Positions 8,216 to 17,411 are shown, counted from the stretch's first letter. The stretch: DNA of 64,000 bases from Gammaproteobacteria bacterium (GCA_012960305.1 DUBM01000011.1:496001-560000), one strand, 5' to 3'. Notes: generated by a model not told the origin, from the letters alone. Numbers and translations: made by a program.

Positions 8216-10312
8216 TTAATCGTCCAAGGGTGCTTCTGCCATCGCCTGAATCAAATCAATAAGCTCAGCTACATCTCGCAAGTCTGCAATCTCAGCCGGT
8301 GAATGGCTATAGCGGCCGGGCCAGGAGAGCCCTGCGTTGGGTACACCGTAGATTGAGAACGTGGTCCCATCAGTGGTGCCTTGAGTGAGGCCAATCTGCA
8401 CGTCTATGCCAGCATTAGCTGCTATCACTCTATTTCTATCAAGCTCAGCGGGGATGACTATTCCACCATTCTCTATAGAGCGTAGTACCGGTCCATCTCC
8501 TAAAGGCGCATAGGCGAAATGCGGTGATTCAAGAGGGGTATCTGAAGATACAAATGTATCAATACTATAGACTCGACGGCTGCCCATATGAAGCTTGCTT
8601 GCTAGTTCGGCTGCGCCACGCAGGCCACCCTCTTCTTGCACGGACCAGGCAAATATTACCCTATTGGCTAAAGTGCTAGGATCGATTTGCTGTATAGCCA
8701 GAAGCAATGCTGCGGTTCCAGCTCTGTCATCCAATGAACGAGAAGCATAACGGAAAGGTCCCATGCGATTCCCTTCTTTGTAACCGGTGATACCCATTCC
8801 GATTCTCACCCCCACTTCAGCGAGGGTTTCGGAATTCATACCAAACCAAGCTTGCACCGCCTCTGGTTGTTTTTGCTGCGGATTATCGCGACTAAGAAAT
8901 ACACCACGCAACTGTGGAGAAAAGGGGTTCGATTCGATCCCCTTGAAGGGGTCTAGCTGCAGCAATGCTGGCTGCCCTTCCCATGCGGTTGCTACAACAC
9001 CCCCAAGTCTTCGCAGGTTGACGACACCACTGGCTTCAACGCTTTCAACTTCATAACCAACCTCATCAGTATGAGCAACAAACACAGTGGCTTCGCTGAC
9101 TGGACCAAATTCAACCCAAAGATTGCCCATCTCATCGACCTGAGCGACTTCTTTAGCCCATTCGGGCAAAGCGTTATACACAATGTTTCTTATCGGGCCT
9201 TCATGACCGGGAACCGCTGATTGTTCAGCGAGTTGATCAAGAACCAGCTCAATTTCCTTATAACGATTTACGTTTGAACTGGAGCCCCAACGATCTTCGT
9301 CGGCATTAAGGTTTGGAGATTGTATTGGAGCACTAACCCAGGCAGGAAGCTCCGCATTTGGATTAACTGCTTCCACCACGGCCGTTAACAGCGTTTGAGC
9401 ATCGCGCAGATCAATGCGCTCCATTAAGGAATCAGCGTCTGACACTTTTGGTGCAATTTGTTGAATCGTGGTTCGAGTAAGTAGGCTCAACAAAGCATCG
9501 ACACGGGCTCCAACTCCTGCCACCGCTTCATTCCTAAATTCCGCTTCTCCAGGAGAGACTATTATCAATTTATCAGGGCGGGCATCATCATCGATAATCG
9601 ATCCGAGCCCGACCCAACCAAATGCCTGTTGAGTGCTTAGCACATATTTCGTCGCACCTGTGGACCCATTAATTCCTGCTTCGGCTGCAGCCACAACAGC
9701 TGCGCAGCCAACTCTAGCTCCCGCTCGTGGCCCTGCCACTTCGTTAGCATAAGACCAGGCAGGCAGATTGCGAATTACTGGATCAAGCAGTGCAATTCCC
9801 ATTTCAGCAACTTCTGCGGCGGATTCAGCCCCAACATCTAACCAGAGATCATTTTGAGTAATAATTGTAGTTTCATTTTGGTGCTGAATCGCGAAATGGC
9901 CATTAGCTACCGCACTAACACCAATAATTGGCCCTACTCTCGTAAGAATACGCAGATGCTGTCCTTGATGCGCTTGATCCCAAAGTGGGTGACGTGAGCC
10001 TCTAGCTATACGATGAAGACGAAGATAGCCATCATCTGTTATTTGGCTCACTGCATAAGCCAAGGAGTCCAAAGCGCAGGCGACTACTGTTCGAGGATTA
10101 CCACTGCCGATAGTTTTGTAGAGATTACCAGTTCGATCACGACCCCAACCAGAATAAAGTCTTTGAATTGCTTCGGTCGCCAGATGCTCATGACCTGTTG
10201 GGGCATCAACAGCCACCCAACTGGAGAGAGTAGTTAGATCAGATTCCTGACTATAGGCTGTCCCAGCACTTAGTAATAAACCGATCAATAAAGCTCTAGA
10301 GTGTAGGGTCAT
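8216..10312 (-). CDS. M42-family aminopeptidase-like protein, two tandem domains
   Basis: Exported metallopeptidase of the M42 family (glutamyl aminopeptidase / deblocking type), about 698 residues, roughly twice normal size. The C-terminal half has the full ligand set: HTDEVG (about 414), DDRAG (about 528), QEEGG with the Glu pair (about 560), an Asp near 585 and YSHSP (His about 670). The N-terminal half follows the same fold order but with ligands lost: ALDS for HxDE, AGPRAG for DDRAG, and QQAF for QEE. Start: the ATG at 10312 gives a clean signal peptide (ALLIGLLLSAGTAYSQ) and lies 10 bases after the stop of the PQQ dehydrogenase; a longer frame from 10357 would overlap it. Peptide cleavage in the periplasm is the likely job. 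Confidence 0.85.
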   Translation of the reverse strand: MTLHSRALLIGLLLSAGTAYSQESDLTTLSSWVAVDAPTGHEHLATEAIQRLYSGWGRDRTGNLYKTIGSGNPRTVVACALDSLAYAVSQITDDGYLRLHRIARGSRHPLWDQAHQGQHLRILTRVGPIIGVSAVANGHFAIQHQNETTIITQNDLWLDVGAESAAEVAEMGIALLDPVIRNLPAWSYANEVAGPRAGARVGCAAVVAAAEAGINGSTGATKYVLSTQQAFGWVGLGSIIDDDARPDKLIIVSPGEAEFRNEAVAGVGARVDALLSLLTRTTIQQIAPKVSDADSLMERIDLRDAQTLLTAVVEAVNPNAELPAWVSAPIQSPNLNADEDRWGSSSNVNRYKEIELVLDQLAEQSAVPGHEGPIRNIVYNALPEWAKEVAQVDEMGNLWVEFGPVSEATVFVAHTDEVGYEVESVEASGVVNLRRLGGVVATAWEGQPALLQLDPFKGIESNPFSPQLRGVFLSRDNPQQKQPEAVQAWFGMNSETLAEVGVRIGMGITGYKEGNRMGPFRYASRSLDDRAGTAALLLAIQQIDPSTLANRVIFAWSVQEEGGLRGAAELASKLHMGSRRVYSIDTFVSSDTPLESPHFAYAPLGDGPVLRSIENGGIVIPAELDRNRVIAANAGIDVQIGLTQGTTDGTTFSIYGVPNAGLSWPGRYSHSPAEIADLRDVAELIDLIQAMAEAPLDD

Positions 10313-10322
10313 AAAATCTATC

Positions 10323-12677
10323 TCATTCTGGCAGACGGTAGGCGAAGATATATCCACCTTCTGGATCTTCTTGATCTGCAGGAAGCGTTCTAAACCCAGT
10401 ACCTGTTGTTGAATTCCAAACCGGTATTGTTACGACAACGGTCTGGTGTCCCTCCGGGGATAAGTAACTAATAGGTGTGGCAGTAGCCTGATATGGAACT
10501 GGACTACTCCAAAGTTCTTTACCATTGAGAATATCAGAGGCACGCATCGTATTATCAAAAGTACCGGCTTGAAATATTAAGCCTCCCGCAGTGGTAATAG
10601 TACCGGCAGACTGCGGAGTACCAATGGTAAGAGGTAACCGTGTTTTGATACCTAAGGGGCCGCTGTCCTTCGCCAAGCCTATGGGACGCTCCCACAACAA
10701 CTGCCTTGTTTCTAGATCAATTGCCGCCAGCATACCAAAAGGAGGCTGATTACAAGGTACTTCTAACGGAGATAGAAAACGAATCGTCGTATGGGAATAA
10801 GGTGTACCCAATTGGTTTCCCTGCACTCCTTCCGGAAGCTCATCACGAGGAATAAGAGTAAGCTGGTTGCCGACTAGTATCGGATTCACCACCATGATGT
10901 TATTCACCTGATCAACGCTTACCGAGCCCCAATTATGCCCACCAGCATTACCTGGAAACTGAAAAATAGTGTCAGTACCGGGCACAGTGAAGTGTCCTTC
11001 ATAACGCATTTTCTTAAATTCAATTCTGCATAACATTTGATCTATTGGGGTGATACCCCACATCATCGCCTCTGTCATGTCGGGGCGAAAATTCGGCATG
11101 TCGACTGTGAAAGGCTGTGTTGCCGCAGCAAAATCCTCTGGCACCCCCCCAGTAGTAGGTACTGATCTTTCTTCGATTTCGAAGAAAGGCTCGCCAGTCA
11201 CTCTGTTTAGCGCAAACACTTCTGCTCGCTTCGTCGGAACTAGCACAACGGGCACTTTCTCGCCATTGTCTCCAGGCAAATCAATTAGTACAGGCTGTGA
11301 CGGCACATCCCAATCCCAAAGATCGTGGTGCACTGTCTGGAATGACCAACGTACAGCGCCAGTTTCACCATCGATGGCAACCACTGAGCTGGCGTATTGC
11401 TCGCTAGATTCTAAACGCTGACCGCCAAAATAATCTGGGGTTTCATTGCCGGTGGGGGCATAGATAAGACCGAGCTCTTCGTCTACACTGAATAGGCTCC
11501 AAACATTCGGCGTCCCTCTTGTGTAAACCTCTCCACGTAATGGTTCTGTGTTAATACCAGGGCGTCCCATGTCCCATGCCCAGGCGAACTCTCCACTGAG
11601 AGCATCGAATGCCCGCACGACGCCTGAAGGTTCACCGACAGATTGGTTATCGAATACCCAGCCACCCACAACGGCATTTCCGCGAACGATTCCTGGCGGG
11701 GAAGTTTGAAAATTAAATATTCGAGGATCATTGCCCATGTGTTCCGATAAACTAATTTCACCTAGCTCACCAAATTGCAAGCAACGCTCGCCAGTATGGG
11801 CATCGACAGCAATTAGCCTAGCATCGGTTGTAGCAGTTAAGATTCGCTCGGGGCATTCCCCTTGATAGCCTTCTGGCGCAGCATAATAGGAAACTCCACG
11901 ACAACCAGCGGTGAAATAGGGGAGTACGGCTAAATGCTCAGAGTCGATTAAAGGATCAAATTGCCAGCTTAGGTCTCCGCTTTGCGCATCCAAAGCGATA
12001 ATCACGTTGCCTGCAGCACATACGTATAATAGCTCTCCAACTTGGAGCGGTGTTGCTTTAAAAGGCCCACCGATCCCAGTCCTATAAGTCCACGCGACTT
12101 CAAGATCCTCTACATTATCCCGATTAATCTGATCTAGCGGAGAATAACGACTCCCACCTAATGTGTTCCCGTAACTGGGCCAATCTGTAGCAGTGTTTAC
12201 CGTATTAATTCCACTTCGCGGCGCCAGAGGATTAACGTCGTAGCCGAGGCCATCATAAAAAACAATAAGAGTTATTGCTACTGTCAAACCAGCGGCTGAC
12301 TTACTTATCGTCGAAGCAAATAATGGTGGAGGATTTCCATGGTAAACCGCATTGCGATACCAGGGCAGAAGAAACCACAAACCAATTGCAGCCAAGGGCA
12401 AGATACGCGGAGCCAAGGCCCACAAGTTTGTACCTGATTCCATAAAGGACCAGGCCACCGTTGCGATCATCAAGCCACCATAAATCTTCGATGCCAGCGG
12501 GTCGGAGACCCAGATTCGTTTGGCACTTGCGACTATTAGAATTCCAGCTAAGAGGTAATAAAACGATCCCCCTAGAGTAACCAGCTGAACTCCACCAAGT
12601 ATTAGTGGTGTGGCAAAAACAAAAAGGAATATGGGAAAAATTCGAGGCGATCGGGGGCTGGAATCGGTATTCATCAT
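10323..12677 (-). CDS. Membrane-bound PQQ-dependent dehydrogenase (glucose/quinate/shikimate type)
   Basis: Quinoprotein that oxidises a sugar, polyol or cyclic acid in the periplasm and passes electrons to ubiquinone. The 784-residue length fits the glucose/quinate/shikimate dehydrogenase family. About five hydrophobic helices fill residues 12-145 (for example ILGGVQLVTLGGSFYYLLAG), as in the membrane anchor of Gcd. An eight-bladed PQQ propeller follows, opening with DWPSYGNTLGGSRYSPLDQI and containing repeated W-docking motifs. It is the first gene of a probable operon with the M42 peptidase, thioesterase and Gfo/Idh/MocA genes. The substrate is not readable from the sequence. No PQQ synthesis genes are in the window. 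Confidence 0.93.
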   Translation of the reverse strand: MMNTDSSPRSPRIFPIFLFVFATPLILGGVQLVTLGGSFYYLLAGILIVASAKRIWVSDPLASKIYGGLMIATVAWSFMESGTNLWALAPRILPLAAIGLWFLLPWYRNAVYHGNPPPLFASTISKSAAGLTVAITLIVFYDGLGYDVNPLAPRSGINTVNTATDWPSYGNTLGGSRYSPLDQINRDNVEDLEVAWTYRTGIGGPFKATPLQVGELLYVCAAGNVIIALDAQSGDLSWQFDPLIDSEHLAVLPYFTAGCRGVSYYAAPEGYQGECPERILTATTDARLIAVDAHTGERCLQFGELGEISLSEHMGNDPRIFNFQTSPPGIVRGNAVVGGWVFDNQSVGEPSGVVRAFDALSGEFAWAWDMGRPGINTEPLRGEVYTRGTPNVWSLFSVDEELGLIYAPTGNETPDYFGGQRLESSEQYASSVVAIDGETGAVRWSFQTVHHDLWDWDVPSQPVLIDLPGDNGEKVPVVLVPTKRAEVFALNRVTGEPFFEIEERSVPTTGGVPEDFAAATQPFTVDMPNFRPDMTEAMMWGITPIDQMLCRIEFKKMRYEGHFTVPGTDTIFQFPGNAGGHNWGSVSVDQVNNIMVVNPILVGNQLTLIPRDELPEGVQGNQLGTPYSHTTIRFLSPLEVPCNQPPFGMLAAIDLETRQLLWERPIGLAKDSGPLGIKTRLPLTIGTPQSAGTITTAGGLIFQAGTFDNTMRASDILNGKELWSSPVPYQATATPISYLSPEGHQTVVVTIPVWNSTTGTGFRTLPADQEDPEGGYIFAYRLPE

Positions 12678-12884
12678 TTAGCCTTGTTTTGAGTTCTAAT
12701 TATTGCAGTTTTGGTTAAATTTTTTCCTAGGAGCGTGTCCTAGAACTGTTTTCCTGCGTTTATTTTCGTAGGGCTATTTCCCTAGAAATATAGGAACTTG
12801 AAGGCCGCTCAATACCCACAGATCCTGTATCGACTATATCCCAGAAATTGTAGACTGGCTATGCCTCTCCGGCCCACTTAGAAG

Positions 12885-13553
12885 CTACCAGATAGCAGGA
12901 ATCAAGCGCCATTTAACTTGCTGGGAATAGTCGCTGTAACCCACTAAATCTCGCTGCAAAACTTCTTCCTCCATAATAGAACGAACCATTAAGGCGATCG
13001 ATATAATAATTACCGGCAACAATCCCCACCAGGAGCCCAAAGCAATAGGAGTGGTCACATACATTAGTATTGCACCGCTATACATGGGATGGCGCACATG
13101 AGCATAGGGTCCTGTAGCAACCACTAACTGATCTGTCTCTACTTTAATTATGCGACCGGCAAAACTATTCTCTTTAAATACTAAAAGTATAAGCATATAG
13201 CCGCACAGTGATATCAGATCCGCCAGAAGTACTAGCCAGACCGGGATGTCAGACCAGTTAAAGCGCTTATCGAAGCCGGAAATCATATAGATTGTAATTA
13301 CTGAGATACCCATTACCAGAACTAACCATTTTTGTTTAGATTCTTTTTCCCGAATATTTAGCCGCCGCTCAATCAGTGCGGGGTCGTGCTGTATGAAGTA
13401 CACAAACCCGAGCAAAACCAATATTAATAGCAAAGAAAAATATAAATAGACCTGCCAAAAATTATTGGTACCGGCAGGTAATAAGATTAGCAACCAGATT
13501 ACAACTGGCAAGAACGCCAATCCCAGAATTACACGAGTAAGTAATGGGTTCAT
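12885..13553 (-). CDS. Isoprenylcysteine carboxyl methyltransferase-family membrane protein
   Basis: Integral membrane protein of 222 residues. Its C-terminal signature GPYAHVRHPMYSGAIL, followed by a hydrophobic helix and an acidic segment (MEEEVLQRDLVGYSDY), marks the ICMT / phospholipid methyltransferase superfamily, where it binds S-adenosylmethionine. About five transmembrane helices are predicted by eye. AGGAGG lies 8 bases before the ATG. In bacteria these proteins methylate lipids or unknown small molecules, not isoprenylated proteins. The 207-base gap to the PQQ dehydrogenase gene leaves operon membership open. Confidence 0.88.
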   Translation of the reverse strand: MNPLLTRVILGLAFLPVVIWLLILLPAGTNNFWQVYLYFSLLLILVLLGFVYFIQHDPALIERRLNIREKESKQKWLVLVMGISVITIYMISGFDKRFNWSDIPVWLVLLADLISLCGYMLILLVFKENSFAGRIIKVETDQLVVATGPYAHVRHPMYSGAILMYVTTPIALGSWWGLLPVIIISIALMVRSIMEEEVLQRDLVGYSDYSQQVKWRLIPAIW

Positions 13554-13605
13554 TATTGAAGCCTCCTGATTACTGAAATCTTTAAAAAATCAATCTACCT
13601 GACAT

Positions 13606-14607
13606 CTAACACTTGCGCTCCTTGTTTCTTTGTTCTTTCTTGAAATTTAGTTTTTCTCCCCTACGTTGTTCAATTGTTAGCCTCATAGGTTGACCGATAT
13701 GTTCTTCACCGCGCTGCTTGGCAAGTTCTATCTGCCGTTCTCGTTCGGCGTAGCGTCCAACTTGTTCTTCAGTATGATTATCAAAACAGTGGTGGCAGCT
13801 TATCCCTTTTTGATACTGCTCGCTAAGTTTGTCCTGTTCTGTTATTGGCATGCGGCAAGCATGACATTGGTCGTAATGTCCTTTTTCAAGATCATGATCA
13901 ACCGTAACCCTGTTATCAAAAACGAAGCACTCACCCTGCCATTTACTTTGTCGCCGAGAAACTACTTCCAGATATTTTAGAATGCCACCCTTTAGATGGT
14001 ATACCTCGTCAAAGCCCTGCTGTTTAAGATAAGCGGTAGACTTTTCACAACGTATTCCACCAGTGCAGAACATAGCTACTTTCTTATGCTTGGCAGGATC
14101 AAGATTGCCTTCAACGTAAGCAGGAAACTCTCTGAACGAATCGGTCTTAGGATTGACCGCATCTTCGAAAGATCCAATCTCGATTTCATATTTGTTGCGG
14201 GTATCTAATAACAAGACTTCAGGATCATCGAGCAAATCATTCCAATCCTTTGCATCGACATAGGTGCCCACGATGTCATTGGGGTCAATATCTTCAACCC
14301 CCATGGTTACAATTTCTTTCTTTAATTTTACCTTACAGCGATAAAAAGGGTTTTTATCTACCCGAGATTCCTTTGTCTCAAGTCCTGAAAATCTTGAATC
14401 CAGTTGCAGCCAGCCAAGAACCGTATCCACTCCTTCTCGAGAGCCCGCAATAGTGCCATTAATCCCCTCCGACGCTAATAGCAAAGTACCACGCACCTGC
14501 GCCCCCAACATGATTTCATGTAAGGGTTCTCGAAATGATTCGAAATCGGGAAAATTAGCGAAACGATAGAGAGCGGCCACAACCACAGTGCCAGTAGTAT
14601 TCTGCAT
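13606..14607 (-). CDS. trhO: tRNA uridine(34) hydroxylase TrhO (YceA)
   Basis: Rhodanese-fold enzyme that hydroxylates U34 of certain tRNAs to 5-hydroxyuridine, the first step of wobble uridine cmo5U/mo5U formation in an oxygen-dependent route. Length 333 residues is normal. An N-terminal acylphosphatase-like region ([11 protein letters not shown]) is followed by the rhodanese domain with the active-site loop [10 protein letters not shown] (Cys181). The C-terminal part has the family's extra cysteine pairs (CHACRMPI and CHHCF), probably metal-binding. GAGGA lies 7 bases before the ATG. It stands alone, 52 bases upstream of the methyltransferase-like gene. Confidence 0.95.
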   Translation of the reverse strand: MQNTTGTVVVAALYRFANFPDFESFREPLHEIMLGAQVRGTLLLASEGINGTIAGSREGVDTVLGWLQLDSRFSGLETKESRVDKNPFYRCKVKLKKEIVTMGVEDIDPNDIVGTYVDAKDWNDLLDDPEVLLLDTRNKYEIEIGSFEDAVNPKTDSFREFPAYVEGNLDPAKHKKVAMFCTGGIRCEKSTAYLKQQGFDEVYHLKGGILKYLEVVSRRQSKWQGECFVFDNRVTVDHDLEKGHYDQCHACRMPITEQDKLSEQYQKGISCHHCFDNHTEEQVGRYAERERQIELAKQRGEEHIGQPMRLTIEQRRGEKLNFKKEQRNKERKC

Positions 14608-14791
14608 CTTAAATCCTCAGCATTCCGGAACGTAAAACCGGCGCACGAAATAAGAGAACAATTTTAGAAAGAAATTCACCGGGAGGCAAGCATGGTGATT
14701 TCTATTTGTAGAGAAATGTTTTGCTTATTAAGGATAAACCTCTCCGGGACATAGTCTCAACAAAAAACACCCCAATGATTTCGACCCTACG

Positions 14792-15667
14792 CTAGTCAAT
14801 GACGACCGGAAGCTTTGAAGGTGCGCCCCACTCCGCCCATGAACCATCATAGGACGACAGTTTCTTGTGACCAGCTAATTCCGCCGCCAAGGTAAGAATA
14901 CAAGCAGTAATTCCAGAGCCACAGCTGCTGATCATTTTTTGGTTTGAGGCTAACAGAGGAGCCAAAATCTTCTGTAATTTAGCTGGAGATTTCATGTGAC
15001 CGTTATCTAACACTTCCGGGAAAGGAAGATTTTTAGCATTTGGCATATGCCCGCTTCTGACTCCGGGTCTAGGCTCGGGCACTGCACCGTTGAAGCGACC
15101 CGCTGACCTAGCATCCAATATACAACACTGCTCATCTTCTAAAGCGGAAAGCACTACATTAAAATCACAGAATTTTTCTTCGGCAAAGTTCGCCAAAAAA
15201 TTTCCGGAGGGTAATTCTGTCTCTAGATTGTCCTGTGTTGCTAATCCAGCTTCAATCCAAGCAGGTAAACCACCATCTAAAACTTTGATATTTGCATGCC
15301 CCATGGCGCGAAACATCCACCAGGCGCGGGGACTAGCGTAAACACCAACATCGTCATAAACAACCACCATGGAATCTTGATTAATCCCGAGCTTTCTTAC
15401 TTCAGCTTGAAATAATTCCGCTGTGGGCATCATATGAGGCAAAGTGGAATTTGGCTTGCAGACCTTCTTGTCATAATCAAATCTTCGAGCGCCAGGTATC
15501 GCCAGGAACTTTCCGGTATTTTCCTCTAAAGCATTGATAGAAACATATCCCGGCACAACAGGAGGCACGGAAGCATCCAATATAATGAGTTGACGCTCAC
15601 CCAGATTATCATTGAGCCAATGCACATCGACGAGAGACGAAGAGTTATTAGCCATATTTTTCGACAT
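14792..15667 (-). CDS. sseA: 3-mercaptopyruvate sulfurtransferase
   Basis: Two-domain rhodanese that moves sulfur from 3-mercaptopyruvate to a thiol acceptor, 291 residues. The catalytic loop is SSCGSGITAC with Cys239. A CG[ST]GxTA loop is the mercaptopyruvate type, whereas thiosulfate enzymes have CRKGVT. The first rhodanese domain lacks the catalytic Cys, as usual. Other family blocks are VYDDVGVYASPRAWWMFR and SGHMPNAKNLPF. An in-frame ATG four codons later (MANNSSS) is an alternative start. It follows the DUF3014 gene by 6 bases and is probably translated from the same transcript. Confidence 0.92.
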   Translation of the reverse strand: MSKNMANNSSSLVDVHWLNDNLGERQLIILDASVPPVVPGYVSINALEENTGKFLAIPGARRFDYDKKVCKPNSTLPHMMPTAELFQAEVRKLGINQDSMVVVYDDVGVYASPRAWWMFRAMGHANIKVLDGGLPAWIEAGLATQDNLETELPSGNFLANFAEEKFCDFNVVLSALEDEQCCILDARSAGRFNGAVPEPRPGVRSGHMPNAKNLPFPEVLDNGHMKSPAKLQKILAPLLASNQKMISSCGSGITACILTLAAELAGHKKLSSYDGSWAEWGAPSKLPVVID

Positions 15668-15673
15668 AAATAA

Positions 15674-16558
15674 TTAAAGTTGGGAAGAAAAATTTCGCAA
15701 TTTAGCTTTTAACTTTTGCGTATTATCTGGGCCAAGCCGAATAAGCTGCTTGTGAACATCTTGTAAGTTTTCAATGCTGGCATCAGCATAGAGAAACATC
15801 ACTGAAGGCTTTACTAACTGGAAAGGTCCTTCAACATTATCAGTTCTTAGCACATTATTGATTGCAGAACGTAGAGTGTCGTCAAAATTCACATCACGGA
15901 AACCGATTTCGCCGTAGGCTTGTTGAAATAGTGTTGAAAGACTTCGATATAAAACAATAGCTGCATCCGTGTCTATGCTGACAAAAGTATCCACGATCTG
16001 ATCAAACCGTTTAAAGGCACTACCATCCATAACAAACAAATTGTCATCTATGTTCTCAACGGGCATCTCTTGAGTTAACGATCGGTAGGGCAGTCCAGTC
16101 TGGGGGAACTCTCCTCGACTAATATTATCCACGAAGACTACAAACTTTCGCACGAGTTGATCATTCGCTAGTAAGCGGATAGCTTCCAAACCATTTTGTA
16201 ATGCACTGATACCTTCTAGAACAAAGCCATCACTGTCATTCAAACTCGGAAGTTCTGCCAAACTAGTATCATCTATTACGATCTCAGGTTCCGGAGCAGC
16301 TATTTCAACTGGAGGAGCCTCAACCACGGGCACAGCAGCGGCTGGAGCAGCAGGTTCCGGCTCCGGTTGTATGCGAGTCTGTGGCAGTGAAGGCCGGAAC
16401 GGCTCAGAAATTTCTTCCGCCGCAGAGCGCAATGCGGGAGGTTGAATAACAACTGTAGTAGTTCCCTCTGGAGCTTCAAAAGTTGCAGCCAAATAAACCA
16501 GATAGCCAAAAGTAAACATAGCGACACCGGCAATTATCCAAAGTCCTGATTTTGACAT
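15674..16558 (-). CDS. DUF3014 membrane-anchored protein
   Basis: Protein of unknown function, about 294 residues. One N-terminal transmembrane helix (GLWIIAGVAMFTFGYLVYLA) is followed by a Pro/Ala/Glu-rich linker (about residues 60-110) and a C-terminal domain starting near VRKFVVFVDNISRGE, which matches my recollection of DUF3014. Topology would place the domain in the periplasm. The ATG at 16558 is preferred over 16636 because CGGAG lies 9 bases before it and it gives the normal short cytoplasmic tail. It is six bases upstream of the sulfurtransferase gene; a functional link is unknown. Confidence 0.85.
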   Translation of the reverse strand: MSKSGLWIIAGVAMFTFGYLVYLAATFEAPEGTTTVVIQPPALRSAAEEISEPFRPSLPQTRIQPEPEPAAPAAAVPVVEAPPVEIAAPEPEIVIDDTSLAELPSLNDSDGFVLEGISALQNGLEAIRLLANDQLVRKFVVFVDNISRGEFPQTGLPYRSLTQEMPVENIDDNLFVMDGSAFKRFDQIVDTFVSIDTDAAIVLYRSLSTLFQQAYGEIGFRDVNFDDTLRSAINNVLRTDNVEGPFQLVKPSVMFLYADASIENLQDVHKQLIRLGPDNTQKLKAKLRNFSSQL

Positions 16559-16704
16559 GAGCCTGCTCCGCAGTAATTTAACTAGTATTCTTAATTCAAG
16601 TTGGAATAGTAAATACCAAAATATCGACGACCCCAAATATCGGATCCTGAATGATCACAATAGTAACATCTCCAACCTTTCAATTGATCCTGTGAATAAG
16701 AGAA

Positions 16705-16760
16705 TAAAAAAGGGGCCAGAATAAAAACTACTGTGGTAATAGTTTTATTTCTGACCCCTT
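16705..16760 (-). terminator. Terminator hairpin after the peroxiredoxin gene
   Basis: Two 21-base arms (16710-16730 and 16740-16760, 18 of 21 positions matching) flank a 9-base spacer. Read on the minus strand the stem ends in GGCCCC followed by TTTTTTATT, a good intrinsic terminator. It lies about 110 bases beyond the peroxiredoxin stop. The GGGGTCAGAAATAAAA arm also resembles palindromic repeats often scattered in marine gammaproteobacterial genomes. Confidence 0.75.
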
Positions 16761-16868
16761 ATTGCTTTCTTTTATCCGCACTACTCTATGGTAGTACTGG
16801 CTTTTCTTTCAACTAGTATTTAGCTAGCTGGAATCAAACACGACCTAATTAAATAAAGATCGAATAAG

Positions 16869-17411
16869 CTAGATTTTAGGAAACCCTAACTCACCCATAG
16901 TACGTGTTAAATCCCGTCCCGCCGTTGCAGGGTTTGTTTCCTTGTCAATCTTAAGAATGGTGCCATCGGAATCGATGTAATACGTCCATCGATTAGCAAA
17001 ACCAACATCCATCAAAACTTCATAAGCCCCAGTCATTTCCTTGGAAGGATCTGACAATATTGGAAAACCAGCCTCATGCTCATTAGCGAAAGCTGTATTG
17101 TCCTCAAGTGTATCTACACTGGCCATAAAATATGCAACGTCGAAACTTTTAATTTCTCTGGCACTGTCACGCAGCGCTTTACATTGCATAGTTCAGCCGC
17201 CGGTAAAGGCTTTGGGGAAAAAGGCAATCACTATAGGTTTCTCGCCCTGAAATTGGGACAAGCTATAGGTTTTGCCATCAGAAGCCTGCAGTGAAAAATT
17301 TGGTGCTTTATCACCAACTTCCAATGCGGCAGCAATTTGACCACCTAGCGCAATGACAGCTACTAGAGCTGACAAAAAGATGCGGGTGAGTCGGTTAGCA
17401 AGTTGAGACAT
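16869..17411 (-). CDS. Exported peroxiredoxin, probable selenoprotein (TGA at codon 73)
   Basis: Thiol/selenol peroxidase of the AhpC/TSA family that reduces peroxides, here in the periplasm. The frame from the ATG at 17411 runs 180 residues with one interruption, a TGA at 17193-17195 (codon 73). The flanking sequence is FFPKAFTGG-[TGA]-TMQCKALRDS. This fits the family motif P-x3-T-x2-C, with TGA exactly at the peroxidatic cysteine. The catalytic Arg region (FANRWTYYID) and the rest of the fold are intact after it. A signal peptide (IFLSALVAVIALGGQIAAA) precedes the mature start. A SECIS-like hairpin follows the TGA. Selenocysteine peroxiredoxins are known in bacteria. The alternative is a nonsense mutation, which would have to hit exactly this codon and leave no other decay. 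Standard callers would show two ORFs (17193-17411 and 16869-17189). Confidence 0.85.
17161..17177 (-). promoter_or_regulatory. SECIS-like hairpin inside peroxiredoxin gene
   Basis: In the mRNA a 6-bp stem, GCGCUG with CAGUGC (one G-U pair), closes a 5-base loop CGUGA. The loop starts 22 bases after the UGA. Published bacterial SECIS rules ask for a stem-loop about 16-37 bases after UGA with a G among the first two loop bases, and both hold here. The stem is short, so this is supportive and not decisive. Confidence 0.6.

Noticed and set aside
10313-10357. Longer N-terminus for the M42 protein
   Set aside because: It would overlap the upstream dehydrogenase gene and hide the signal peptide.
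11050-11421. 123-residue plus-strand ORF
   Set aside because: Antisense shadow of the PQQ dehydrogenase gene.
17193-17411. Two separate short genes in place of one peroxiredoxin
   Set aside because: Both halves share one frame and together make one complete family member; neither half could fold or work alone.
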